Below are positions 53,945 to 62,985 of a stretch of 64,000 nt of DNA, in pieces (position 1 is the first letter of the stretch; every line of letters begins with the position of its first letter). The stretch is taken from assembly GCA_964652775.1 (NCBI GenBank), contig CAZZAM010000006.1, positions 1 to 64,000 on the forward strand, read 5' to 3'. The notes under the pieces were generated by a model. It worked only from the letters and a program-made list of their open reading frames with translations, did not search any database and was not told where the DNA came from. This DNA is from UBA11346 sp038060575 (GTDB lineage Bacteria; Planctomycetota; UBA11346). The position numbers were made by a program, and so were the translations under genes.

Positions 53945-54936
53945 GCTCCTGCGCCAACCCCGCCCTTGTCCAACCCACCGACCTGACGGTCGCTGCTGTG
54001 CGCTCACGCATGGCACCGTACCAGTCGCGCATCGACGAGTTGAAGCGCCGTTACCCGACGCGTCGCGCCGTGTTACTGCAAGTGCTGCACCTCGCGCAGC
54101 AGGAATTTGGCTGGGTTCCGCGCGTAGCGATCGAATGGGCCGCTGAAGTTTCCGAAACGTCAGCCGTTCATGCGTTCAGTGTGGTCGAGTTCTACACGAT
54201 GTATCGCCAAGCCCCGCGCGGCCGCTATCTGGTGCAGGTCTGCCAGACGATGTGCTGCCACATTCAGGGCGCTGAAGATTTGATCGAACACATTGAAGCG
54301 AAGCTTGGCATTCACGCGGGCGAGACGACTGCCGATGGCGTATTCAGTCTGGTGCGCGTCGAATGTCTCGCGCTCTGCGGCAGTGGTCCCGGCGTGATGA
54401 TCGATGACCAGGCGATTGGCCCGGTTCCACATCCGCTCAATCAGCCCGGTAAATTGCGCGAGACACATTTGGATGGCGCTGACTTCCATCCCGGCGCAGC
54501 GCACCTCGATGCGTGGATTGATTTCCTGCGTGCCGACGCAGCGAAGAATCCCAAGCCCAAGCGTCATCACGAACACGACGCGCTCGGCGATCTCATGCTC
54601 AACACCAAGGGCCATCCACAGGGCCAAGGCGCAAGCGCACAGCCGGTGCAGGCCGACTACGCCCCGCCAGCTCCCGCGCTCAAAGTCGCTGCCAAAGTTG
54701 AAGCCGGCGCGGTGGCGCTGACCTGGCTCAACGATCCGAACTTCACGGCAAAAGCTGTGGTCGAGCGTTCCGACGACAACGGCACGACCTGGCGCGAGAT
54801 CGCGTCGGTCGGTCCGAAGGATCAGAAGGCGAGCGACAAGTTGGAAGCCGGCAAGATAGCGCAGTACCGCGTGATCGCCCACGAGAAGACCCGCGTCGCG
54901 CGTCCGAGCGCCGCCGTAACTGCGACGGGAGCCTGA
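53941..54936 (+). CDS. nuoE: NuoE with C-terminal FN3-like extension
   Basis: A 331-residue protein. Residues 1-175 are an ordinary NuoE: QEFGWVPRVAIEWAAEV, HAFSVVEFYTMYR, and a 2Fe-2S site from CQTMCC and ECLALCGSGPG. NuoE is usually about 160-180 residues. Here a linker (HDALGDLML, then GQGASAQPVQ) leads to an extra domain at about 238-331: APALKVAAKVEAGAVALTW, AVVERSDDNGTTWREIA and YRVIAHEKTRVARPS have the pattern of a fibronectin type III domain. GTG 53941 is the start. The frame reads upstream into nuoD without meaning. Confidence 0.9.
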   Translation: MSSCANPALVQPTDLTVAAVRSRMAPYQSRIDELKRRYPTRRAVLLQVLHLAQQEFGWVPRVAIEWAAEVSETSAVHAFSVVEFYTMYRQAPRGRYLVQVCQTMCCHIQGAEDLIEHIEAKLGIHAGETTADGVFSLVRVECLALCGSGPGVMIDDQAIGPVPHPLNQPGKLRETHLDGADFHPGAAHLDAWIDFLRADAAKNPKPKRHHEHDALGDLMLNTKGHPQGQGASAQPVQADYAPPAPALKVAAKVEAGAVALTWLNDPNFTAKAVVERSDDNGTTWREIASVGPKDQKASDKLEAGKIAQYRVIAHEKTRVARPSAAVTATGA

Positions 54937-54938
54937 CA

Positions 54939-55090
54939 TGAATGCTGGAATGCTGGAATGCTGGAATGCTGGAATGCTGCGTGCAGGCAGACCGGAAGAA
55001 CTTTTCTGCTCGACTTCGATATGTGGCATCGGGCGCGGTCGATCTTCCATCGCCACATTCCAGCATTCCAGCATTCCAGCATTTGGCATT
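54939..55090. repeat. AATGCTGG inverted repeat hairpin, copy 3, inside the nuo operon
   Basis: Left arm 54939-54977 (four to five units) and right arm 55056-55090, ending in CATTTGGCATT as the other copies do in reverse. It lies between nuoE and nuoF, the only large gap in the operon, and would be transcribed with it. Confidence 0.92.
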
Positions 55091-55110
55091 ACGCACTACG
55101 GTGGTGAGAC

Positions 55111-56454
55111 ATGAGCAGCGGCGGATTCCCCCAGCCAAAAGAATGGAACGGCAAAGCGTTGCCGCGCATCGTCTCGCGACTCTTCGATGTTGCTGACGGC
55201 CACACGCTCGCGGTCGCCAAGGCGCACGGCGCTTACCAATCCATCGGCCCTAAACTTTTCGAACGTTCGCCGTTTGAAATCATCACCGAGGTGATGGACA
55301 GCGGCCTGCGTGGTCGCGGCGGTGCGGGTTTTCCGACTGGCATGAAGTGGAGCTTCGTGCCGCGCGGTGGTGCCAAGCCGGTGTATTTGGTAATCAATGC
55401 CGACGAAGGCGAGCCGGGCACGTTCAAAGATCGTTTGTGCATGGCGCGCGATCCGCATCTGCTGATCGAAGGCATGATATGCACCGGCTACGCGCTCGGT
55501 GTGCGCACGGCGTACATCTATGTGCGCGGTGAAATGCTGCCGCAGATCCAGGCGCTCAACCACGCGCTCAAAGAGGCCTACGACGCTGGCCTGCTCGGTG
55601 AGAACATCGCTGGCTCGAAATACTGTCTCGATATCTACGTTCATCGCGGTGCGGGTGCCTACATCTGCGGCGAAGAAACCGGCCTGATCAATTCACTTGA
55701 GGGCTTCAAAGGCCAGCCGCGTCTGAAGCCGCCGTTCCCCGCGATCAGCGGTGCGTTTGCCGCGCCGACCGTGGTCAACAACGTTGAGACGATCATGGCG
55801 GTGCCGCACATCGTCGAGCACGGCGCGAAGTCGTATCGCAAATGGGGCACCGAGAAGAGTCCCGGCTCGAAGCTGTTCAGCATCTCGGGCGACGTTGGCA
55901 AGCCCGGTGTGTACGAAGTGCCGCTCGGCATGCCGTACATGGAATTTTTCAAGCTCGCTGGCGGATTGCAGGGCGAGTTGCTCGGTTGCATTCCCGGTGG
56001 TTCGTCGGCACCCGTGCTGAACGCCGAAGAGACGGCGAAGGCGACGATGGATTACGAGTCGCTCGCGTCGCTGAAGTCGATGCTCGGCTCAGGCGCAGTC
56101 ACGCCGTTCAATACCACGCGCGATCCCGTGCTGATGTTGCAGTCAATCGCGCGCTTCTACGCGCACGAATCGTGTGGTCAGTGTACGCCATGCCGTGAAG
56201 GCACTGGCTACGTCGATCGTATTCTCGACGCGATCGTCGATGGCACCGGCCACGACGGCGACATCGACACGATCAAGGATCTCGCCGATCAGTACGAGTG
56301 GACGACGATCTGCGCCTTCGCGCCCGGCGCGGCCTGGCCGGTGCAGTCCTTCATCACCAAGTTCAAGAGCCACTTCGAAGCCTACGTCCGCAAGAATCCG
56401 AAGCACGCCGAGAGCCGCGACCTCGTTGCTGTGCGCCACGGCGCTTTCTGGTGA
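55111..56454 (+). CDS. nuoF: NADH-quinone oxidoreductase subunit F
   Basis: A 447-residue NADH-oxidising subunit. The FMN/NADH fold has GRGGAGFPTGMKW and NADEGEPGTFKDR. The 4Fe-4S (N3) ligands are in ESCGQCTPCREG and TTICAFAPG. Length is normal. It accepts a hydride from NADH and passes electrons to NuoE and NuoG. It follows the inverted repeat. Confidence 0.96.
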   Translation: MSSGGFPQPKEWNGKALPRIVSRLFDVADGHTLAVAKAHGAYQSIGPKLFERSPFEIITEVMDSGLRGRGGAGFPTGMKWSFVPRGGAKPVYLVINADEGEPGTFKDRLCMARDPHLLIEGMICTGYALGVRTAYIYVRGEMLPQIQALNHALKEAYDAGLLGENIAGSKYCLDIYVHRGAGAYICGEETGLINSLEGFKGQPRLKPPFPAISGAFAAPTVVNNVETIMAVPHIVEHGAKSYRKWGTEKSPGSKLFSISGDVGKPGVYEVPLGMPYMEFFKLAGGLQGELLGCIPGGSSAPVLNAEETAKATMDYESLASLKSMLGSGAVTPFNTTRDPVLMLQSIARFYAHESCGQCTPCREGTGYVDRILDAIVDGTGHDGDIDTIKDLADQYEWTTICAFAPGAAWPVQSFITKFKSHFEAYVRKNPKHAESRDLVAVRHGAFW

Positions 56455-56460
56455 TCTGAC

Positions 56461-58071
56461 ATGCCTGACCTCATCACCATCAATGTCGACGGCAAAGACG
56501 TCCAGGTTCCCGCCAAGATCCAGCTGATCGAGGCGCTGCGCCAATACGCCAAGGTCGATACGCCAGCGTTCTGCTATCACCAAGATCTGTCGGTTGCCGG
56601 CAACTGCCGTATCTGCTTGGTCGAAGTGTCGGGCCCGCGCGGTTTCGCGCTCGCGATCTCGTGCCATATGCAGACCGCGCCGGGCATGCAGGTGAAGACG
56701 CAGATCTCGTCCGAGAAGATTCGCAAGCTGCGCAAAGGCGTGATGGAGTTCCTGCTCGTCAATCACCCGCTCGATTGTCCGATCTGCGACAAGGCCGGTG
56801 AATGCACGCTGCAAGAGCACTATATGGGTCAGGGCAAGCACGAGAGCCGTCTGCCCGATGACGCCGGCAAGCAATACAAAGGTGGAGCCGATTTCCGCTT
56901 CACCGATGTCAAAGGCGTTGATCGCGGCGGCAAGAAGATCGATCTCGGCTCGACCATCGTGCTCGACCAAGAGCGCTGCATTCTGTGTAGTCGCTGCGTG
57001 CGCTTCATGGACGAGGTCGCGAAGGATTCGCAACTCGGCCTCGCTGGTCGCGGCGATCACGCGTACATCACGACCTTCCCCGGCAAACCGCTCGAACACG
57101 CGTACGATCTCAATGTCACCGACATCTGCCCAGTCGGCGCGCTGACCGGCAAGCACTTCCGCTTTCAACAGCGGGTGTGGACGCTCAAGAGCGTCGAGGC
57201 CATCGATCCCAGCGACGCGCTCGGTGCGAATATCACGATCGAATACAACAACGGTCGCGTGTGGCGCATCATGCCACGCCGCAACCCAGACGTGAACAAG
57301 AGCTGGATCAGCAACGCGACGCGTTTGCTCTATCAGCAACTCGCCGTCAATCGCTTGACCGACGCGAAGGTCGCTGGCCGCGACGTGACGCTTGCTGATG
57401 GCATCAAAGCCGCACAGGCCGCACTCGCTGGCGCGAAGCGCGTGGCTCTGGTTGCCAGCGGTCATGCGACGGTCGAAGACAACGCCGCGTTGCTGGCACT
57501 CAAAGACGCGCTCGGCGCGCGCGCCGAAGTTTTCGGCGGCTCCTGGTTAACGGTCGGTAAGCCCGACGGCATCGCCATGTCCGGTGATCCGGTGGCGAAT
57601 CGCGCTGGGCTCAAGGCCCTCGGCATCGCTGATAATCTGGATCAGCTCGCGGTGCGTGCCGGCGAGTTCGATGTGGTGATTGCATTCAACCACGACCTCT
57701 TCGCCGCCAATGCGGCGAAGGCGACGGCGCTCGAGAAGATTCCCACGCGCATCGTTCTCTCGGCTTGGCAGGATGCGACGGTTGCCAAGGCGACGATCGC
57801 GATCGGCGTGCGCTCATGGGCCGAGATCCGTGGCATGTTGATCAACTGCAAGGATCGCGCCCAGCTGACTCAGGCCTGCCCGGTTATTGCGAATCCTGAA
57901 CTTGAGCCCGCATGGCGAGTTCTCGCCGGATTTGCCGGCGTGACCTGGACGAGCGAAGGCGATGCCTTCAAGGCGGCGCAAGCGCGCTCGCCGCGTTTGA
58001 CCGGACTGTCCTACCGCACCATCGGACCGATGGGCGCTCAATTGCCGCAGCTCGCGGCGGTGGGGGCTTAA
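56461..58071 (+). CDS. nuoG: NADH-quinone oxidoreductase subunit G, short form
   Basis: A 536-residue iron-sulfur subunit. It has the N-terminal 2Fe-2S ferredoxin domain (CYHQDLSVAGNCRICLVEV), HPLDCPICDKAGECTLQ with the His-Cys ligand set, and CILCSRCVRF with NVTDICPVGALT. The molybdopterin-like C-terminal domain is short, as the whole is well below the 680-900 residues of many NuoG. It starts 6 bp after nuoF. Confidence 0.94.
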   Translation: MPDLITINVDGKDVQVPAKIQLIEALRQYAKVDTPAFCYHQDLSVAGNCRICLVEVSGPRGFALAISCHMQTAPGMQVKTQISSEKIRKLRKGVMEFLLVNHPLDCPICDKAGECTLQEHYMGQGKHESRLPDDAGKQYKGGADFRFTDVKGVDRGGKKIDLGSTIVLDQERCILCSRCVRFMDEVAKDSQLGLAGRGDHAYITTFPGKPLEHAYDLNVTDICPVGALTGKHFRFQQRVWTLKSVEAIDPSDALGANITIEYNNGRVWRIMPRRNPDVNKSWISNATRLLYQQLAVNRLTDAKVAGRDVTLADGIKAAQAALAGAKRVALVASGHATVEDNAALLALKDALGARAEVFGGSWLTVGKPDGIAMSGDPVANRAGLKALGIADNLDQLAVRAGEFDVVIAFNHDLFAANAAKATALEKIPTRIVLSAWQDATVAKATIAIGVRSWAEIRGMLINCKDRAQLTQACPVIANPELEPAWRVLAGFAGVTWTSEGDAFKAAQARSPRLTGLSYRTIGPMGAQLPQLAAVGA

Positions 58072-58074
58072 CCG

Positions 58075-59493
58075 ATGGATGCCTTCATCAACTGGTTCCT
58101 TGCTCTGCCGATCATGGTGTGGATCTGCGCGCATCCCTACGAGACGATCGGTCTAGCGTTGGTCCCAATTCTGCCCTTGGCGTTGTTCAACCTCCTTGCC
58201 GTGTTGGTGGTGATGGAACGCCGTGGCGCCGCGTTCATTCAGGATCGTCCGGGTCCGAATCGTGCCGGCATCTGGATTCCGTTCGTCAACACCCGCATCC
58301 GTGGATTTGGAACGGTCCTCAACCTGGCCGACTTCATCAAGCTGGTGATGAAGGAACAGTTCGATCCCAAGTTCGCCAGCTTTGGTTACTACGCAGTCGG
58401 TCCAATCATCCCGCTGGCAATCGCGCTAATTATTCCGGCATTCTTGCCATTCTTCGCGCCCATCGCTTTTCATGCTGCGGAAGGCGGCGTGGCGTGGTTA
58501 GCTGGCCAGAACATCACCTCCAACTCAGGCCTGCTGCTGCTGTTTGCGTTCAGTTCGCTGTCGGTGTATGGCATCGTGCTGGGTTCGTGGGCGTCGAATT
58601 CGAAGTACGCCTTGCTTGGCGGCATGCGCGCATCGGCGATGATGATCAGCTACGAAGTGTCGATCGGTCTCGCGGCTGCGGGCATGTTCCTCATCGTCGG
58701 TAGCTTCGACTTGGCCAAGATCGTCTCGTGGCAGGGCTCGCATGTGTGGGGCTGCGTCGTCCAGCCGGTTGGCTTCATTCTCTTCACCGTCGCGATGTTT
58801 GCCGAGTGTAACCGCAATCCCTTCGACGTGGTCGAGGGCGACAGCGAAATCGTTGCCGGCTTCCACACCGAGTATGGTGCGATGCGCTTCATGCTCTTCA
58901 TGAGCGCGGAGTACTTCCACCTGCTGCTCGCGTCGCTGTTGATCGCGACCTTGTTCCTCGGTGGCTACAACCTCTTCCCGATTCCGCTGCCGATTGGACA
59001 GAACGGTGAGTTCATTGCCCTCGACAATTTCTGGGTGCACAAGCACCTCGGCCTCGTTTTGTCGATCCTACTCGGTCTGGGCGCCGTCGGCTTGGCCGTC
59101 GCGGCGCTGTTGGTGCATGGCCGACGCACGTGGTACTCGCGCATCCAAGCCAGCGATGCGGCGTTACGCGCCAAAGAATATCTGCTGTACATCGGCGCGT
59201 TCAGCAGCGGCGCAGTCGTGCTGGCCGTCTTGGCTTGGCTGGCGACCGGTTGGACCACGGTCCAACTGGCAGATACGACCTGGGGCTGGAAGGTCGATCT
59301 CGTGGTCGCATTGGTTCAGGCGTCGATTCTGGTTGGCAAGGCGCTGCTGATCGCGTGGCTGTTCGTGTGGGTGCGTTGGACGCTGCCGCGTTTCCGCTAC
59401 GACCAGATCATGGCACTGGGCTGGAAGGTCTTGCTCAACATTGCACTACTCAACCTGCTGATCACGGCTGTGATCGCGAAGCTGGTAGCCTGA
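58075..59493 (+). CDS. nuoH: NADH-quinone oxidoreductase subunit H, enlarged
   Basis: A 472-residue membrane subunit linking the peripheral arm to the proton pumps. ERRGAAFIQDRPGPNRAG, ADFIKLVMKE, AECNRNPFDVVEGDSEIVAG and the C-terminal RFRYDQIMALGWKVLLNIAL are family marks. E. coli NuoH has about 325 residues. Most of the excess is at about 320-425, before the RFRYDQ block, where additional hydrophobic helices occur (VLSILLGLGAVGLAVAALL and SGAVVLAVLAWLATG). Confidence 0.94.
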   Translation: MDAFINWFLALPIMVWICAHPYETIGLALVPILPLALFNLLAVLVVMERRGAAFIQDRPGPNRAGIWIPFVNTRIRGFGTVLNLADFIKLVMKEQFDPKFASFGYYAVGPIIPLAIALIIPAFLPFFAPIAFHAAEGGVAWLAGQNITSNSGLLLLFAFSSLSVYGIVLGSWASNSKYALLGGMRASAMMISYEVSIGLAAAGMFLIVGSFDLAKIVSWQGSHVWGCVVQPVGFILFTVAMFAECNRNPFDVVEGDSEIVAGFHTEYGAMRFMLFMSAEYFHLLLASLLIATLFLGGYNLFPIPLPIGQNGEFIALDNFWVHKHLGLVLSILLGLGAVGLAVAALLVHGRRTWYSRIQASDAALRAKEYLLYIGAFSSGAVVLAVLAWLATGWTTVQLADTTWGWKVDLVVALVQASILVGKALLIAWLFVWVRWTLPRFRYDQIMALGWKVLLNIALLNLLITAVIAKLVA

Positions 59494-59494
59494 C

Positions 59495-60070
59495 ATGGCC
59501 AAAGTTGTCCCTCGTCCTGACCTCGGCATCTGGGAACGCCTGTACATCGGCGAGATCGTCAAAGGTCTGCTGACCACGATCGGTCATGCCGGTAAGTCGC
59601 TGACCAATCCGGCGCATTTCCCGACGCTCAATTATCCCGAGCAGCAGCCCAATATTCCTCGTGACTACCGTGCGCGTCATCGCTTGATGAAGCGCGCTGA
59701 TGGCGCCCCGCGTTGTGTGGCGTGCTACATGTGCTCGACCGCCTGCCCGGCGCGCTGCATCAACATCGTTGCCGAGGAAAGTCCCGACCGGCACATCGAG
59801 AAGCGTCCCGTGCGCTTCGAGATCGATTTGCTGCTCTGCGTCTTCTGCGGTTACTGCGTCGAGGCCTGTCCCTGCGACGCGATCCGCATGGACACCAAGG
59901 AAGCGATCCTGGTTGGCGGCGACCGCGCTTCGTTCGTCATCGACAAGACCAAGCTGATGGCCTGGGATCCCAAGGATTATCCAGCCAACGACACACAAAG
60001 TCAGAAGGCTCCGGGCGGATCACTCAATGTGCAAGCATTGCAGGAACTGAAATCGGGATCGGACCACTAA
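59495..60070 (+). CDS. nuoI: NADH-quinone oxidoreductase subunit I
   Basis: A 191-residue ferredoxin-like subunit with two 4Fe-4S clusters: CVACYMCSTACPARC and CVFCGYCVEACPCDAI. It carries electrons between NuoG and NuoB. It starts 1 bp after nuoH and its stop shares a base with the nuoJ start (TAATG). Confidence 0.96.
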   Translation: MAKVVPRPDLGIWERLYIGEIVKGLLTTIGHAGKSLTNPAHFPTLNYPEQQPNIPRDYRARHRLMKRADGAPRCVACYMCSTACPARCINIVAEESPDRHIEKRPVRFEIDLLLCVFCGYCVEACPCDAIRMDTKEAILVGGDRASFVIDKTKLMAWDPKDYPANDTQSQKAPGGSLNVQALQELKSGSDH

Positions 60071-60654
60071 TGTTTCCCTCACTCGACGCATCGCTCGGCA
60101 ATCTCTACTTCTTCGGCCTCTCGTTTGTTGCCATCGTCTGCGCGATCGGCGTCCTGTTGTCGCGCCATCCGCTGAATGCGGCGGTGTTGCTGATCGGCAC
60201 CATGGTGTCGATCTCTGGCATCTATGCGCTCCTTGATGCGCCCTTCCTCGCCGTGCTCCAGGTTCTCGTCTATGCTGGCGCCGTGATGATGCTGGTCGTC
60301 TTCGTGATCATGGTGCTCAACCGTGCGCGGGATGCGAGCGTGCCGCGTTTCGATGTGTGGGCGGTCGTGACCGCATCGGCGCCGTTGGCGTTGTGCGGTC
60401 TGATGTTCTGGACGATGTCGCACCAAACTGGACTGATCGCCCATGGGAACGCCGTACGCGGTGAACCCGAACAGTTGGCGACGCATCTGTTTGATCTGAG
60501 TGCTACCGGTGGTGGCTGGTGGATCTTGTTCCTAGCTGTCGGTGTGACCTTGCTGGTCGCGGTGGTTGGTGCTGTCCTCTTGGCGAAGCGCCGGCTCGAA
60601 ACGCCTGCTGATGACGTGAACGCTGCGGAGGTCGCCCATGACGCCCATCATTGA
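60070..60654 (+). CDS. nuoJ: NADH-quinone oxidoreductase subunit J
   Basis: A 194-residue membrane subunit with five hydrophobic helices. The conserved LQVLVYAGAVMMLVVFVIM segment (helix 3, pi-bulge region) identifies it. ATG 60070 is chosen because the protein start and TAATG overlap fit; the frame extends upstream in nuoI. It overlaps nuoK by 17 bp. Confidence 0.94.
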   Translation: MFPSLDASLGNLYFFGLSFVAIVCAIGVLLSRHPLNAAVLLIGTMVSISGIYALLDAPFLAVLQVLVYAGAVMMLVVFVIMVLNRARDASVPRFDVWAVVTASAPLALCGLMFWTMSHQTGLIAHGNAVRGEPEQLATHLFDLSATGGGWWILFLAVGVTLLVAVVGAVLLAKRRLETPADDVNAAEVAHDAHH

Positions 60655-60958
60655 TCCCGCCGCCGTACAGACTGTTGCCGCCTTGCTGTTCGGCATCGGT
60701 CTGACCGCCGCCGTCGCTCGCCGCAATATCTTCATCATCCTGATGGGCGTCGAGTTGATGCTGAACGCGGTCAATCTCTCCTTCGTTGGTTTCTCGCGCA
60801 CCTTTGCAGGCGACGCATCAGTGATCGGCCAGATGGCTCCGTTGTTCACCATCGCCATCGCGGCTGCCGAAGCCTGCGTCGGACTCGCCATGGTGATCCT
60901 GTTGGTGCGCGGCAAAGACACGATCGACGCGGACGCGTTTAGCGCGATGAAGGAATGA
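60638..60958 (+). CDS. nuoK: NADH-quinone oxidoreductase subunit K
   Basis: A 106-residue three-helix subunit. FIILMGVELMLNAVNLSFV holds the conserved Glu, and the second conserved Glu is in AAAEACVGLAMVI. It is part of the proton path. Confidence 0.95.
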   Translation: MTPIIDPAAVQTVAALLFGIGLTAAVARRNIFIILMGVELMLNAVNLSFVGFSRTFAGDASVIGQMAPLFTIAIAAAEACVGLAMVILLVRGKDTIDADAFSAMKE

Positions 60959-60962
60959 TGCT

Positions 60963-62984
60963 GTGATTGATTCCTCAGTCCTTTGGCTCATCCCCGCCAT
61001 CCCGCTCTTCGGCGCGATCATCAACGGCGCATTATCGCTGGCCGGTTCGCGCGATCTGCATGGTCCTCCGCGTGGATTGGTCGCCTTCCTTGCCGTGCTG
61101 GCGCCGTCGCTGAGTTTCGCACTCAGCGTTGCGGCGGTGGTCGCGCTCTCGGCCACGTCACTGACCGGCGAGATCGCCAAGCCACTACGTCAGGATCTGT
61201 TTACCTGGTTCGCTGGCGCTGGCTTCAATCTGCCGTTCACGCTGTCGATCGATCGACTCAGCGGACTCATGCTGCTCTTCGTGACCGGCATTGGTGCATT
61301 GATTCATCTCTATTCGGTCGGTTACATGCAGGCCGATCGCGGCTTTGCTCGCTTCATGGCTTACATGAATCTGTTCATGTTCGCGATGATCATGCTGGTG
61401 ATGGGCGCGAGTCTGCCGGTGACGTTCCTGGGTTGGGAAGGCGTCGGTCTGTGCAGCTATCTGCTGATCGGCTTTTGGCACAAGACACCCGAGTACGCCG
61501 ACGCAGCGCGTAAGGCTTTCGTCTATAACCGCATTGGTGACCTCGGATTTATCCTTGGCGCATTCGCGCTGTATCAGATCACCGGCAGCCTCGACTACGC
61601 GACGATTGCCATGTGGTACCAGCACACCGATCCAACGGTTGTCGCAGGTGTTCACGGTTGGACGGTTGCAGCGGGCATCCTGATCTTCCTCGGCTGCGCC
61701 GGCAAGAGCGCCCAGATTCCGCTGCAGGCTTGGTTGCCGGACGCGATGGCTGGCCCGACTCCGGTGTCAGCGCTGATCCACGCCGCGACGATGGTGACGG
61801 CCGGCGTGTACTTGGTTGCGCGTTTGTCTGATGTCTATGTCGTCGCGCCCGAGGCGATGGCTGTCGTTGCGATCATCGGTTGCGCCACGGCGATTTGGGG
61901 CGCGGTTGCTGGCCTCGTCCAGCACGACATCAAAAAGGCGCTGGCGTATTCAACGGTCAGTCAGCTCGGCTTCATGTTTGTCGCCGCTGGCTGCGGAGCG
62001 TTCGACGTCGCCATCTTCCACGTGTTTACCCATGCGTTCTTCAAAGCAGCGATGTTCCTCTCGGCTGGCGCGGTCATCCACGGCCTGCATCACGAGCAGG
62101 ACATGCGGCGCATGGGTGGATTGAAGAAATACTTCCCGGTCGCTGGATGGGCGATGCTCTACGGCGTGTGGGCAATCACCGGCATGCCGATCGCAGCTGG
62201 CTTCTGGTCCAAGGATCTCATTTTGGAAAGCGCGTTGCTTGGCCATGTGGGTCTCAACGGCATGAACGTCGCGCCGTTCATCGGCACGCTCATGATGGTG
62301 ACGGCCGGCCTCACGGCGGTGTACATGACGCGCGTGCTGCAGTTGACGTTCAATGGTCAAAGTCGAGTGGCACCAGAAACGCTGGCGCATGTTGAGAAGA
62401 CACCGCTAAGTATGGCTATTCCGCTCTTGGTGCTTGGTGTTGGTAGTTTAGCTGCCGGGTTTGTTTGGGTTGGATTGTCGTTCTCGAATTTTGGTATCGA
62501 GGACGGTGGTATGGCGCATCTCAAACACTGGCTCGATCCGGTTGTTGGACATGCTCAGCACACGTTGGCGCATCACGATCACCTGCCTGAAACGGGCTGG
62601 ATCGTCGCGGGTGTCAGCACGCTGATCGCCACCCTCGGCATCTTCATCGGCTGGTGGCTCTGGCGGAATGGGCCGTCGTCCGTGCCTGCTGCTGGAACGC
62701 CGACCGCGCCCACTGGATTTGGCGGCGGCTGGACCTTTGGTTTCGATGTCGCTGCGCATTGGTTGGTGATCACGCCAATCAAGGCGATCGCCTACGGCAC
62801 CTACTGGCTGGTCGAATTGGCCACGCTCGGCTTGCTTGGCTGGCTGTGTGCGGCCAGCGCGCGCGCGCTTGGTGATGGCTATGCCTTTGCCCTGCAGCGT
62901 TCACGGCTGCGGACCTCGGCTGCGATCGCGATCCTTGGTCTCGTTGCCGCGCTCATCGTCCTCGTTCTGACTGGTTCGCACTGA
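60963..62984 (+). CDS. nuoL: NADH-quinone oxidoreductase subunit L
   Basis: A 673-residue antiporter-like proton-pumping subunit with a GTG start. FLGWEGVGLCSYLLIGFWH, CAGKSAQIPLQAWLPDAMAGP, STVSQLGFM and HAFFKAAMFLSAG with its Lys are all present. The C-terminal part has the His-rich loop and the last helices expected for the lateral arm. Confidence 0.95.
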   Translation: MIDSSVLWLIPAIPLFGAIINGALSLAGSRDLHGPPRGLVAFLAVLAPSLSFALSVAAVVALSATSLTGEIAKPLRQDLFTWFAGAGFNLPFTLSIDRLSGLMLLFVTGIGALIHLYSVGYMQADRGFARFMAYMNLFMFAMIMLVMGASLPVTFLGWEGVGLCSYLLIGFWHKTPEYADAARKAFVYNRIGDLGFILGAFALYQITGSLDYATIAMWYQHTDPTVVAGVHGWTVAAGILIFLGCAGKSAQIPLQAWLPDAMAGPTPVSALIHAATMVTAGVYLVARLSDVYVVAPEAMAVVAIIGCATAIWGAVAGLVQHDIKKALAYSTVSQLGFMFVAAGCGAFDVAIFHVFTHAFFKAAMFLSAGAVIHGLHHEQDMRRMGGLKKYFPVAGWAMLYGVWAITGMPIAAGFWSKDLILESALLGHVGLNGMNVAPFIGTLMMVTAGLTAVYMTRVLQLTFNGQSRVAPETLAHVEKTPLSMAIPLLVLGVGSLAAGFVWVGLSFSNFGIEDGGMAHLKHWLDPVVGHAQHTLAHHDHLPETGWIVAGVSTLIATLGIFIGWWLWRNGPSSVPAAGTPTAPTGFGGGWTFGFDVAAHWLVITPIKAIAYGTYWLVELATLGLLGWLCAASARALGDGYAFALQRSRLRTSAAIAILGLVAALIVLVLTGSH

Positions 62985-62985
62985 T

